From Porodaedalea pini (lineage: Eukaryota > Basidiomycota > Agaricomycetes > Hymenochaetales > Hymenochaetaceae), in the NCBI GenBank assembly GCA_002794775.1, contig NBAY01000023.1:62001-126000 (forward strand): DNA of 64,000 nt. Direction: 5' to 3'. The stretch's first letter is position 1; the number at the start of each line of letters is the position of its first letter. Below are positions 45,300 through 56,054 of the stretch, one piece after another. A program made the position numbers and the translations under genes. The notes under the pieces were generated by a model. That model was given only the letters and a program-made list of their open reading frames with translations. It had not been told where the DNA came from and searched no databases.

Positions 45300-45735
45300 T
45301 ATAATATAAGGTGTCCTAACATAGTATCTATATTGTATAAAGAATATCCTTTCTATTTTAAATGAAGACATGAGAAGCAGGTATTATGCACTATGTCTCT
45401 CCATTGAAGGAGACTTATTCTATCTTCAAGTTCTCAACAACCAATATTGTACTTAGTGAGGTTTTGTTGTATATAGAATGTCATACAATAAAAATTCAGA
45501 TTGCTTTCAAGCATGTGTATGTGAGATATATCATGTGAACTAAGATGAAGCATTGTTCTAAGAGCTTAGACTGATGGCCAGCAAGGAACTTTGAATAGGT
45601 ATAGCTTTTAGAGTGAGAAATTGCATTAATTAAATCTGTAGAACCAAAAAAACTCAGATTAAGCAATGCCTAGAAACTCGGATTGATGGCCAGTGGAGTT
45701 CCTGGCGAAGCCGGGAACTCCAGGGCTGGTATAAG
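45300..45735 (-). repeat. Diverged repeat, copy in - orientation
   Basis: The reverse-complement counterpart of parts of 24312-25420. It ends with a single hairpin unit (GTTCCTGGCGAAGCCGGGAAC near 45700) related to the 48-bp tandem units there. Confidence 0.5.
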
Positions 45736-47690
45736 TGAATGCGTAATAAATATTTACATAATTTGCTTTATTTGGCAGTCAGTTGATTTGCCCTGCGCCT
45801 CTATAGTCTAGTATAGAGTCCCGTCGGCAGTTTCTTGGCTCAAACGATGACTCGACTTATGAACGTCATATTGATTGGGCCTCAGTCTTTGTCAACTCCC
45901 AAAAAATATCTTTCTGGTACAGTCGCTGGATCTGCCTGCTCTCTGCGTCAATAAGACTTCTGTTCTTTTCCCCCTTATCTTTTAGGTACATCCATAGAGA
46001 TATCAGCTCACAGGCGTAAAATCTGGATCATTGAAGCATCATGTCTGTGTTTTGTCTTTAGCGTCATGTACTACCTCTGCAGGGAGTGTGTGGGACTGGT
46101 GCATTGATACATGCTGTCATACCGCATGCACTTTATTAATTTGTTTTCTGCCTGTTTTCTATCCGCAAAAAACTCGTCGAGACCACGATAGATGGTTTAG
46201 CTGAAAATAAAAAGGATTCGAGCGTGAAGCGTTAGAATACCAGAATCGTTACATCAAACATTCAAACCTCTGCTCTGCGTCACAATCCATCTCACTCTAC
46301 TACCTGCCTGCATTGGTGGAGTGCCCATTGGTTGCTCGCTATCTTTACATGCAGATTCTATCAATCTGTGATAAGTCTATGCAGTCCATCTAAAGGGGCT
46401 CTAGCTGTGTGCCTTCTATGCCTATTGTACTTTGCACTTCGCTGCTTTCCATTTCCACCACATGCAGACCCAGCTCCGTAATTTGTCAGAGATAGCAATT
46501 ATTGTCTTGCTAATGGCAAAGTGGAGTTCATATAAAGAACTAACTAAACTTCTGCATCTTAGCTGCTTTTAGGAACATTGCGCAGGTGCTACTGGGGTGA
46601 CCTATCTTACCTCTGCTTTCTACTCTTCGAGTTTTGCTCCATTTCAGCTTCGATCTCATGTCCCAATACTAAAATGATGTCTTCGAAAAGTAGTATTGGT
46701 CGCGGTTGATAGCACCTGCAAAACACTGCATATGTTGGCCCCGTGGTAGGATCTTATTCAAATCGATGCATTTGCAAATCTGCGGAAGCACTTTAGCTAG
46801 AAAAAAAAGTCGAACAGATGGGGAAGTGAATTTGTTTGCTGAAGAATGTCACTGGACGTACTAGCACTAATTTCTCGCTTGAACCATAAGGAATTAGGCC
46901 CCGTTCAGCATAAGTGGAACATCAGTAGATGTCTGTCATTCTACGTGATTAGGCTAATGACACATTGCTAAATGTGCACTTCAGCAGGCATAAAGTACTT
47001 ATTTGCTCAAGGCCTTACTATGCAATATCTGGAGCTTCATTTCAACATACTTTGCAACATGCTGTCACCTCATTCAGTAAAATGAAATGGTGTGGTATAT
47101 AATCATTTTTTCACCCATGTTTTGCACTGCAGCTCAAGAACCTGACACTCCCCAGCATTTCTCATTTCTCATCTGACCAAGCAATGTCTAGATGATGCAC
47201 AGAAGGCCCCTGAGCAGTAACCCAAAGTCCGTTGCAGCCAGGTGAGAGACTCATGGATTGTGAGTGACCTTTGTGCATATAGGCATGGCTTCCTATGAGC
47301 GATAAGTGTCGACTGCTCACTATGATACAGGGTTCACTCGTCACGAGATGTATTATAAGGTTGATTATTTGGAAATCAAACATCTGGAAGGAGGTGGCTG
47401 GCATGCATGCAGTGGGTGAAGTTCTTTCCATTATGTAGAGATATTCTTTTTTTAAAAATCATGTCCCCTTCAACTGTTTTGCAGTTGGAATTTGTGATTA
47501 TGGAGAAATTTTAATTGATAATCCTGGTAATAAGGAGGGCATGGAGAATCAAGCGATGAAGGAGTGGAAGGAGAAGTGGCATCCCAACCCAAAGCCAAAG
47601 ACTCAGCAGGCACCACAGCAAGTTTGATCAATGAAGGACTGATAAGTGGTTAGATCAGATCAGAGATCTGAACCAATTTAGCCATATATT
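45736..47690. other. Gene-poor stretch left of the CACTA element
   Basis: About 2 kb, mostly without ORFs. A short frame near 47530-47628 (GMENQAMKEWKEKWHPN) looks protein-like but cannot be assigned. No inverted repeat or RNA gene was noticed. Confidence 0.4.
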
Positions 47691-48461
47691 CACCGCGTGT
47701 CGAGGCTATCTAGAGAGGGGAGGTTGAGGTGTAAATAGTAGATCTATTGTGACCTAGAGTACACTGTAACAGGTAATCTACATGAAGGCTGTCACAGGCA
47801 AAAAAGAATGCACTACGTGCGTCTGCTCAACCCCCGGTTCAGATGAGCTCATATGAGTCTAACATAGATAATTTATGGTTACCTGGAATAATCTGTAGGA
47901 TGCTCTGTAAATATCATCTAATTTCATCTGTGTATGGCCGGCAAGGCCATCTAAATTCATCTGGGAGAAGTCGTAGAATATTATAAAAATTGCTATATTA
48001 GTCAAATTACAAATATGTACAAATAACACGTCTATATTGACGTGATAACGTCGCATCGCGTCAAAAAAAAAGATAGAAATTTAAATAAAGACGCAATGCC
48101 CCCCAGACAATGTCACATAGCAAGCCAGAAAGGCCCCCCATGGATCCCCCCAACATAGATCCCCGTCTCCTCACCCTTGACTGTGCGTGGCCCTCTGCTT
48201 CCCAGGTGGCATGAGTGGTCTCCGTCCCTCTCAGCACACGCAGTACGTGGCCGACCACACATATTGTGTCCTCTCCACCTCCACACAGCTCGTCTGAATG
48301 GAGCTTGAGCTCCTCAGATGTGCTCGAGGCACTGCAGATGCGCATTGAGGTGCTCGAGGCGCTCGCTGATGAACACAATGATAAGGTTGCGCGTCTTGAG
48401 GATGAGCTCGGGACGCTCAAGCAATGGGTTGAGGATGTGGGATGGGATGCAGATGCGGATG

Positions 48462-48904
48462 TGTTAGGACTTGAACTTTCACCCTATCTTTTATTTTCCT
48501 TTTATCATTTATTTTCCTTTCATCATTTCTTTTCTTTTAACCACCCTTTCTTATTATCTTTAATCATCTTTCCAATCACTTCCCACACTCCTTTCACATG
48601 ACCTTCATTCATTCCATTCCCACTCGTTATGTAATGTTAGGTAATATAGTCTCACGGTCGTCACTATAAGAGGCCTCAGGAATCACATGAACTCCTTGTT
48701 CTGCTTTTCCTTTTACCTCCGCGATGACCTAGGTGAGACTCGTCCCCCTTGTATTAGTTTAGACTTGTATTAATCCTTTTACCTCTGTGACGACCTAGCC
48801 TGAGTAAAGCGTGTCCTGAGTCCCCACTCGAGTATAGCATGTCCCAGACGACAGTCAGCCGAGGCCTGCCCAGTCTGAGCCGTCTCCCGGACTCCCGCCT
48901 AACA
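48462..48904 (+). repeat. 5' LTR of the Gypsy element
   Basis: 443 bp, TG...CA ends inside the 6-bp inverted pair TGTTAG/CTAACA. Relative to the 3' LTR, four CpG sites are eroded here. Confidence 0.95.
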
Positions 48905-49492
48905 TAAAAGCAGAACCACATCCAGGCTCATCCCCAGCGTATGTCGTTGCTGGCGACTCGCCTTCACTCGGTCTAGAGGAGTGTTCCCCTCGAAGGACTT
49001 GACGTGTAAACCCCCTAAACGACAACCCTCAACCCTGCCCGGACATTTTTCGGACATTCGTGTATTACGTAAACTTTACAACCAACTCTTCCCAACCCTG
49101 GCTCTCAGAATTAGCCTCTGGTGGAGCATGCACCTGACGTGGACGTGGGTAACCAGGTGAGTACAAGCCTCAACGACAATCTCGTTTGTAATCTCGCTTG
49201 GATCCTACCACCTTGTCATCAACTTCGCCAACGAACCCGTTCAATGCTGGCGTAACCCCGGATCGAACGCACAACTGGTCCCTGTCCCTCTGCCAACATC
49301 AAGATAGATCTCACTGACGAACAGCAACGGGCTCTACCTGCATCAGCCCGTTGGGATCCAGACCGACCAGGCTACGTCGCGACCAACAATAACGGCGTCA
49401 CTCACGACATCTGGTGGAGTGAAATCCGATGCGGCTGGTATTCGTCAGACGAACGAGGAAGGAGAGCCAGGTGGCCCCCAGCCACTCCATCA
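48905..49492. other. Gypsy untranslated leader
   Basis: About 590 bp between the 5' LTR and the gag frame. It would contain the primer-binding site and packaging signal. I could not match the sequence after the LTR (TAAAAGCAGAACC) to a tRNA end from memory. Confidence 0.5.
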
Positions 49493-50698
49493 TTGCCTGC
49501 ACCATTGACGTCCACGGTCAACCTACCACCGACCCCAGGTCCTTACCGCGAGACTAACAGAGACCCCTCACCACCGACTCCCCCGGAACCTTCGACACCC
49601 GCACCCGAACCCACGATGTCAGTAGAAGGTTTCAACCAACATCAGATGGCGCAGATCGTGGCCATCATCGCAAATGCCTTCGCCCATCAGGCAAACAACA
49701 CCCCGGCACCGGTCGCGGCAGCAAACCCCCCGACCCCCAACATCAACGTCGCCCGGCCACATGAATTCACTGGCAGCGACGACTACCTAGACTTCAAGCG
49801 CGAGGTCCTCCTCTTTGTCTCAGCCAATCCGAACAGGTACCCCACATTGGAAAGCAAGATCTGCGTGGCTCTCTCCTACTTGAAAGGCGGTAATGCGGCA
49901 ACTTGGGCGCAGAACTATGTAGAGGAATCAACGATGGCCAGTATCGTAACCTTCACCGACAGCTGGACTAGATTCCAAGAGCGCCTGGATGCCTCATTCG
50001 ATGACCTGAACCGGAAGGAAAAGGCACTGGCGAAATTCTGGACCAAGGTTCAAAAGGACCTCACCGCTGACGAGTTCTTCCAGGACCTTGATGTCGTTAT
50101 CACAAGAGTGGGTTTGATGGACGACAGCGTCATCTGCGATCGACTGAAGTGGGCCATGAACATCGAAGTGGTGAGAGGGGTACTACGGTCGACGCCAGTC
50201 CCAACAACGTATGAGGACTGGAAGAAGAAAGCGATCGAAATCGATCGGGGCAAACAACAGATTTGCACCATCCAACGAGGACGCACCTTCCCAACCCCCC
50301 CACGCCCGCAGCAGCAGCACGGACCCCCAGCTCGTCGCCAGGTGGCCGTCCCCCACATTGACAAACGCGATGCAACAGGCATCACGTTCGGAGGAGCTGG
50401 CCAGCCGATGGACGTCTCCATGAACGAGGCGCACCGCCGATGCGCATGCTGGATATGTGGTCAGCTCGGTCACTTTAAGGACGCGTGCCCACAGGGAAAG
50501 ACGATCGTGCAGCGAATGCTGCAGATGATGGCGCCCGGCAAACGTCGCCTCCTTGCCGACAAACTAGGGGTGATGAAGGAATCGGCATTTGAGGAAGCCA
50601 TAGACACTCGAAGGTCGACTGTGGAGGACTATGTGGAGGAAGAAGACAATGACGAAGAGGTCACTGACTCGCAGGGTTTTGCGAGTGGTCAGGCATAG
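49493..50698 (+). CDS. gag: Gypsy Gag (capsid-nucleocapsid) protein
   Basis: An open frame of about 400 residues. The first ATG is at 49616 (MSVEGFNQHQMAQIVAII), although the frame is open further upstream. A Pro-rich start is followed by a capsid-like region (RPHEFTGSDDYLDFKREVLL; GGNAATWAQNYVEE). A CCHC zinc knuckle, CWICGQLGHFKDACP, lies at about 50447-50491. The acidic C-terminus ends in TAG at 50696-50698. There is no internal stop. Pol follows in the -1 frame, which stays open upstream into the gag end, so a -1 ribosomal frameshift is the likely route to Gag-Pol. Confidence 0.9.
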   Translation: MPAPLTSTVNLPPTPGPYRETNRDPSPPTPPEPSTPAPEPTMSVEGFNQHQMAQIVAIIANAFAHQANNTPAPVAAANPPTPNINVARPHEFTGSDDYLDFKREVLLFVSANPNRYPTLESKICVALSYLKGGNAATWAQNYVEESTMASIVTFTDSWTRFQERLDASFDDLNRKEKALAKFWTKVQKDLTADEFFQDLDVVITRVGLMDDSVICDRLKWAMNIEVVRGVLRSTPVPTTYEDWKKKAIEIDRGKQQICTIQRGRTFPTPPRPQQQHGPPARRQVAVPHIDKRDATGITFGGAGQPMDVSMNEAHRRCACWICGQLGHFKDACPQGKTIVQRMLQMMAPGKRRLLADKLGVMKESAFEEAIDTRRSTVEDYVEEEDNDEEVTDSQGFASGQA

Positions 50699-50699
50699 C

Positions 50700-53600
50700 C
50701 ATCGGGGCGACTGACCAAGAAGAACAAGGGGCTTTGAATCCAGGTTCGCTAAAATATAACCAACCGTCTGTACAATACATAGATGCAAACGACGTCGATG
50801 GTTTTCCCAATTACGAAGTCCCCACCGGTGTGAATAAGGATGAGGAGTATGAGCAGTTGTTCATGAGGGGAACTGGCGGACGCCAGCTGGACCTCCTCCT
50901 GAACGTCAGACACAGCGTAGCGGGTGAGGCGAGAGAGGTGGATGCGCATGCCCTCGTGGATTTGGGATGCACAGGATCATGCATCGACGTAAGGTTCGTC
51001 GAGCGATACGGGTTGGAGACCAAATGATACATTCAGCCCCTCGCAGTGCTCAACACTGACGGCACGCACAATGAAGCCGGCCTGATCGAAGAATACGTCA
51101 ATGTCAAACTTATGATTGGGAACCACAGGGAGAAGATTGTCCTTGTGGTGACATCGCTGGCGTCGTCCAACATCTTCCTGGGTTATGATTGGCTTCGACG
51201 TCACAACCCAGAGGTCAACTGGAGGGTGGGTTTGATTGAATTCACCTGTTGCCCGGAGGGGTGCACGATCAAGAAGGAGGACGTGAAGGAGACTAGGAGG
51301 GTGAGAGAGGTGCGAATGGACAAGGTGTCCTGGCCCGCATACCTCAATGACTATGCTGACGTATTCTCAGAAAAGGGGTTTGAGAAGTTGCCTGAACACT
51401 GACCATGGGACCATGTCATCGATCTGAAACCCGACTTCAAGCCTAGTGACTGCAAAATCTACCCGCTCACGCCAACAGAACAGCAGTTGCTCAAGGACTT
51501 CCTAGACGAGAACTTGAAGTCTGGTCGCATCCGAAGGTCTATATCGCCTATGGCGTCGCCCTTCTTCTTCATCAAGAAGGCTGACAAATCACTACGCCCG
51601 ATCCAAGACTACCGTAAGCTCAATGACGGTACGATCAAGAATAAGTATCCCCTCCCTCTCATTGACGAACTAGTCGACAAGGTCAAGAAAGCAAAATACA
51701 TCACGAAGCTTGACCTTCGCTGGGGATACTACAACGTCCGGATCCGTGAAGGTGATGAATGGAAGGCAGCATTTTGCACGAATATGGGCCTCTTTGAACC
51801 AACGGTAATGTTTTTTGGTCTCTGCAACGCACCAGCGACGTTCCAAGCTTTTGTCAATCACATCTTCAAGGGATTGATATACGACAACCTGATCATTGTC
51901 TACCTCGATGACATACTGATCCTCTCGCAAACTCTCAAGGAACATATCGAGACGTCGAGGCGCGTCCTTCAGATCCTGCGAGAGAATGGCTTATACCTGA
52001 AACCAGAAAAGTGCGAGTTCGACACCAAGGAGGTGAAGTACCTCGGCCACATTGTCAGCAATGGCAAGATCAAAGCGGACCCAGCAAAGACGAAGGCAAT
52101 CACAGACTGGCCTGTCCCATGAAACGTCAAACAGCTACAGCAATTCCTCAGTATGGGCAACTGGCTGCGACGGTTCATCAAGGATTACAGCAAGGTAGTC
52201 CATCCGCTGACATCACTGACAGGCAAGAAGGACTGGGTATGGGAGACCAAACAGCAGGAGGCGTTCGAGGAGTTGAGACGACGTCTCTGCTCACCTCCAG
52301 TCCTGGCCATCGCAAACGATGAGGGCCCTTTCCGCATCGAAGCGGACTCATTGAACTTCGCTCTGGGAGGGGTGCTGTTGCAAAAGCAGGAAGGCAAGTG
52401 GAGGGTGGTCGCCTACAGGTCGGAAGCACTCCTACCGGCAGAATGAAACTATGAGATCTACAACAAAGAGATGCTTGCGATTGTTTTGGCACTCAAGGAG
52501 TGGAGGCAATACCTCCTCGGCACCCGTCATTCCATCGAAATCTGGTCCGATCACGCTAACCTTACCTACTTCAGGTCAGCGCAAAAGCTAAGTTACCGAC
52601 AAGCTCGCTGGCGGACAGAACTTGAGGAATTTGACTTCCACCTCGAACACAAGTCGGGTAAGACAATGGGCAAGGTGGACTTACTGTCGTGCAAGGTGGG
52701 CTACGACAAGGGCAAGGATGACAACGACGGTGTTGTGTTCATCAAAGACAAGTGGCTGAATTGTGGGGTGGTGAGGACATCGCGTGATGAGGTGTTGGAC
52801 AGAGTGGGTGAAGCGCAGAGGGCGCAACACGAGTCGGAGAGGCCGATGGGGATGACAGAGGTCGACGGGTTGTGGTGCATGAAAGGCAAAGTATACATGC
52901 CATCGTCAATGAAGGAGGCCGTATTACAGGAATGTCACGACTCGGCTCTGATGGGACACCCAGGAGCGTCAAAGATGGTGGAGCTCGTCCGTCGAGACTT
53001 CTGGTGGACGTCAATGTTCTCCAACGTCCGAGCATATGTCCAAGGGTGTGATCGCTGTCAGCGAACAAAGGCTCTGAGGACGTCAAGATCAAGGCCACTC
53101 CACCCAAATGCAATCCCAGAGGGCCCCTGGGAAATCATCACAGTCGACCTCATCGGAGAGCTACCAGACTCCAAGGGGCATAACACGATCTGCATCTTCG
53201 TCAATAGGTTTTCAAAACAGATGCACATGATCCCGATGACGACGAAGCTGTCGGCGGAAGGCATGGCCCAGCTGTACCGCGACCACGTCTTCTGCCTCCA
53301 CGGCTTACCAAAAAAGATCATCCATGACCGAGGCACGCAGTTCGACGCTTCGATGATGAAGGAGCTGTACAAACTCCTACACATCAAAGGCAACCTGTCA
53401 ATGGCATATCACCCACAGACAGATGGTCAAACGGAACGCGTTAACCAAGAGCTCAAACAGTATCTTCGACTCTTCGTCAACCATCATCAATCGGACTGGA
53501 AGGACTGGCTCCCCCTCGCAGAGTTCGCATACAACAACCGCGAACACTCGGTGACAAAAATGTCCCCCTTCTATGTGAACACAGGATGTCACCCCTTAAG

Positions 53601-54294
53601 CTTCGACACTGTACGAACCTCCTCTGCCAACATGTCGGCGGAAGAATTCGCGAAGCACATCAAGGAGACTCATCATGTAGCGAAGGACAATCTGGTCAAG
53701 GTGGCAGAGGACATGAAGCGCTATCACGACCGGACAGCAGGGGCTTCAGTGGAGTACAACGCTGGAGACAAGGTTTTCCTTGATGGGTGAAACATCAGCA
53801 CAGACTCGCCGACGAAGAAGCTAGCGGACAAGTGGTATGGTCCCTTCGAGATCATTGACAAGGTAGGAGCGAGCACGTACAAGCTCAAGCTCCCAAAGCG
53901 ATGGAAAAAGGTCCACCCAGTCTTCAATGAGGCCCTGCTGAAACTCGCAGTTGAACCGTCCTTCAAAAGTCAGAAACAACAGCCGCTGCCACCACTTGAA
54001 ATCATCGACAACGAGGAAGAGTACAAAATTGAGGAAGTCCTAGACTCGCGTCTGCACCGAGGGAAGCTTCAATACCTCGTCAAGTGGGTTGGCTACAATG
54101 AACTGACATGGCAGCCCGAGATGGACTTTGGTGAGCACACAAAGGAGGCGATCACCGAGTTCTATCAGAAACACCCTGGTGCCCCTCGAAAGCTCAACCT
54201 TCCACACCAACAGCTTCGCCCATGCTTCATCAACACCAAACCAGTCGACCACGATCATGGCTGGTCGGGACGCCCAGCCTTGAGGGGGGGGTAA
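50700..54294 (+). pseudogene. pol: Gypsy Pol polyprotein, broken by five TGA codons
   Basis: The frame, in the -1 register to gag, runs about 1190 codons to TAA at 54292-54294. The protease site reads ALVDLGCTGSCID near 50950, where DSG would be expected. Reverse transcriptase has [13 protein letters not shown] and YLDD (near 51903). RNase H follows with GPFRIEADSLNFALGGVL, then integrase with the HHCC finger (CHDSALMGH ... CDRCQR) and the DDE residues (VDLIGELP, HDRGTQFD, TDGQTERVNQE). A chromodomain ends it: YKIEEVLDSRLHRGKLQYLV, KWVGYNELTWQPE near 54028-54130. TGA codons lie at 51025, 51400, 52120, 52444 and 53788 (first base). There are no frameshifts, TAA or TAG inside. Confidence 0.92.
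54279..54294 (+). promoter_or_regulatory. Polypurine tract before the 3' LTR
   Basis: TTGAGGGGGGGGTAA directly precedes the LTR start TGTTAG at 54295. This is the expected position of the plus-strand primer for reverse transcription, and it overlaps the last codons of pol. Confidence 0.8.
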
Positions 54295-54737
54295 TGTTAG
54301 GACTTGAACTTTCACCCTATCTTTTATTTTCCTTTTATCATTTATTTTCCTTTCATCATTTCTTTTCTTTTAACCACCCTTTCTTATTATCTTTAATCAT
54401 CTTTCCAATCACTTCCCACACTCCTTTCACATGACCTTCATTCATTCCATTCCCGCTCATTATGTAATGTTAGGTAATATAGTCTCACGGTTGTCACTAT
54501 AAGAGGCCTCAGGAATCACATGAACTCCTTGTTCTGCTTTTCCTTTTACCTCCGCGATGACCTAGGTGAGACTCATCCCCCTTGTATTAGTTTAGACTTG
54601 TATTAATCCTTTTACCTCTGTGACAACCTAGCCTGAGTAAAGCGTGTCCCGAGTCCCCACTCAAGTATAGCACGTCCCAGATGACAGTCAGCCGAGGCCT
54701 GCCCAGTCCGAGCCGTCTCCTGGACTCCTGCCTAACA
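54295..54737 (+). repeat. 3' LTR of the Gypsy element
   Basis: 443 bp. Eight CpG sites intact in the 5' LTR are TG or CA here; four show the reverse. There are no other substitutions and no gaps between the two LTRs. Confidence 0.95.
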
Positions 54738-56054
54738 GGATGCAGATGACGAGGGACAGCAACAGAAGAAGAAGAAAAAGAAAAAAGGCCTAGGTTCAGA
54801 CGCCATAAGGTTGCTAACGGAAAAGAAACAAACAGATCTCACCAAGAAGGAGAAGCGTGTCCATAAGGAACTCCTGGTAGGTCATCTTAATTGTTTTAGT
54901 TTGATCTTGATGCGCTAATTATTCAAAAAAAGATCCTGGTCAATAATGAGATGAAGACGCTCTCAGGAATGCCGCTCAACTCACCCACCCCTTCTGAGAA
55001 CCTGCTGCCTGGTGAGCACAAACTCGCCGATGGAAACAAGGTCCTTATCCCGGACTTCAAAAAGGACATTACAGACATCAACAATGAGCGGCTCATCAGA
55101 CAAGCGGCTCATCTGGTTTTTAAAGAGCAATCAAATCCTGTGAGTAATTCCTCTGGCTTAATAAATGCACTGCTAAACTTACCGTTTAGACCCGTACATC
55201 AAAGCTAACACACAACAACATCCCATTCACAGAGAAGGACCTCCAATGGCTAGCAAAGGCTGCCTTCTGCAATTGGAAGACAACCTATGTCCGCGAAAAC
55301 GATAATACTGTGAAAAAAAAGGCTGCTCTCCAAGCAAAAAAGGGTACTCGTAGTCAGCAAAAACGGCAGGTGAGTACAGTTCGAAGGTTTTCATGTCACC
55401 ATACTGCTTTTGATCATTGGAGTTGGCTAACTGTTGTTCGCTATCAGAAAAAGGTCAATCGGCTTGAGGTGAAAGAAGATTACCTTGTTACTTATGGCAC
55501 TGACACGACACCGCTTTTGCTTATGGACTGGATGTCCGAAGTTGTTAGCAATCTGAAAGAAGGCGATGAAACTCAAAAGAGTATCCATTGACTCAAGATA
55601 AAGGCTGCCGCGGGTCTCACACTCCAGCCCCAAGAAGACAACAAGGTTATATGGGAAAGAGTCCATCCGGCCTTCAGATCCGATAAGGTGAGTACTAGTG
55701 TGTTTTGTAGGAAAGCAGTTCTTCGGTACTCACTTTTGTTTATAGGTGAATGCTGTCTATAAAAGACTCAACGAACTGCGGAAGGTGAGCAAAAGGGACA
55801 CTGGAAGGAGAAACGCATCCAATAAACGCATCGACATCGGACGCGTCAACAACAGGATCCTGAACGTAGCATCGTATCCGTTCATGGTAGACGAGGCCTG
55901 GTGCAAAGCTACCATCGACAACAGGACTCTTGATGAGCCTTTCCAAATGAAACACGAAGATCCAGCGGGATTTGGATCAAAAGAACAAGAAGAGATGTAC
56001 TGATTGTGACACGGCTAGACAGACTAATGGTGGCAGCAAAGGAGTTCGGTGTAG

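Larger units (their letters stand above)
48462..54737 (+). mobile_element. Full-length Ty3/Gypsy chromovirus-type LTR retrotransposon
   Basis: 6276 bp with identical-length 443-bp LTRs (TGTTAG...CTAACA) and the 5-bp target duplication GGATG at 48457-48461 and 54738-54742. Order: LTR, leader, gag with zinc knuckle, pol (protease, reverse transcriptase, RNase H, integrase, chromodomain), polypurine tract, LTR. The integrase before the chromodomain places it among chromoviruses. Five TGA stops in pol make it inactive. The LTRs differ at 12 of 443 positions, all CpG transitions. Confidence 0.95.
48110..56003 (+). pseudogene. Second CACTA ORF (possible TnpA-like partner), split by the Gypsy element
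   Basis: The frame from ATG 48110 contains a TGA at 48212-48214. It continues through a heptad-rich helix (LEALQMRIEVLEALADEHND, then LEDELGTLKQWVEDVG) to 48461, where the LTR element enters. It resumes after the duplicated GGATG at 54743 in the same frame with DEGQQQKKKKKK and DLTKKEKRVHKELL. Further exons include LPGEHKLADGNKVLIPDFKK, LNELRKVSKRDTGRRNASNK and a final KEQEEMY at 56003; there is another TGA at 55589-55591. The protein is basic, coiled-coil and without a catalytic motif, so it may play the DNA-binding role that TnpA has in plant CACTA elements. That function is inferred from position and composition. Confidence 0.6.

Noticed and set aside
48215..48601. ORF running from the CACTA gene into the 5' LTR
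   Set aside because: A chimera made by the insertion; the matching tail appears again at 54222-54434 at the other LTR.
50700..54294. UGA recoding (UGA read as an amino acid) in pol, Tnp2 and KDZ frames
   Set aside because: Host genes here use TGA or TAA as normal stops, and both LTRs, which do not code, show the same CpG-only changes. Mutation explains the TGA codons without a new code.
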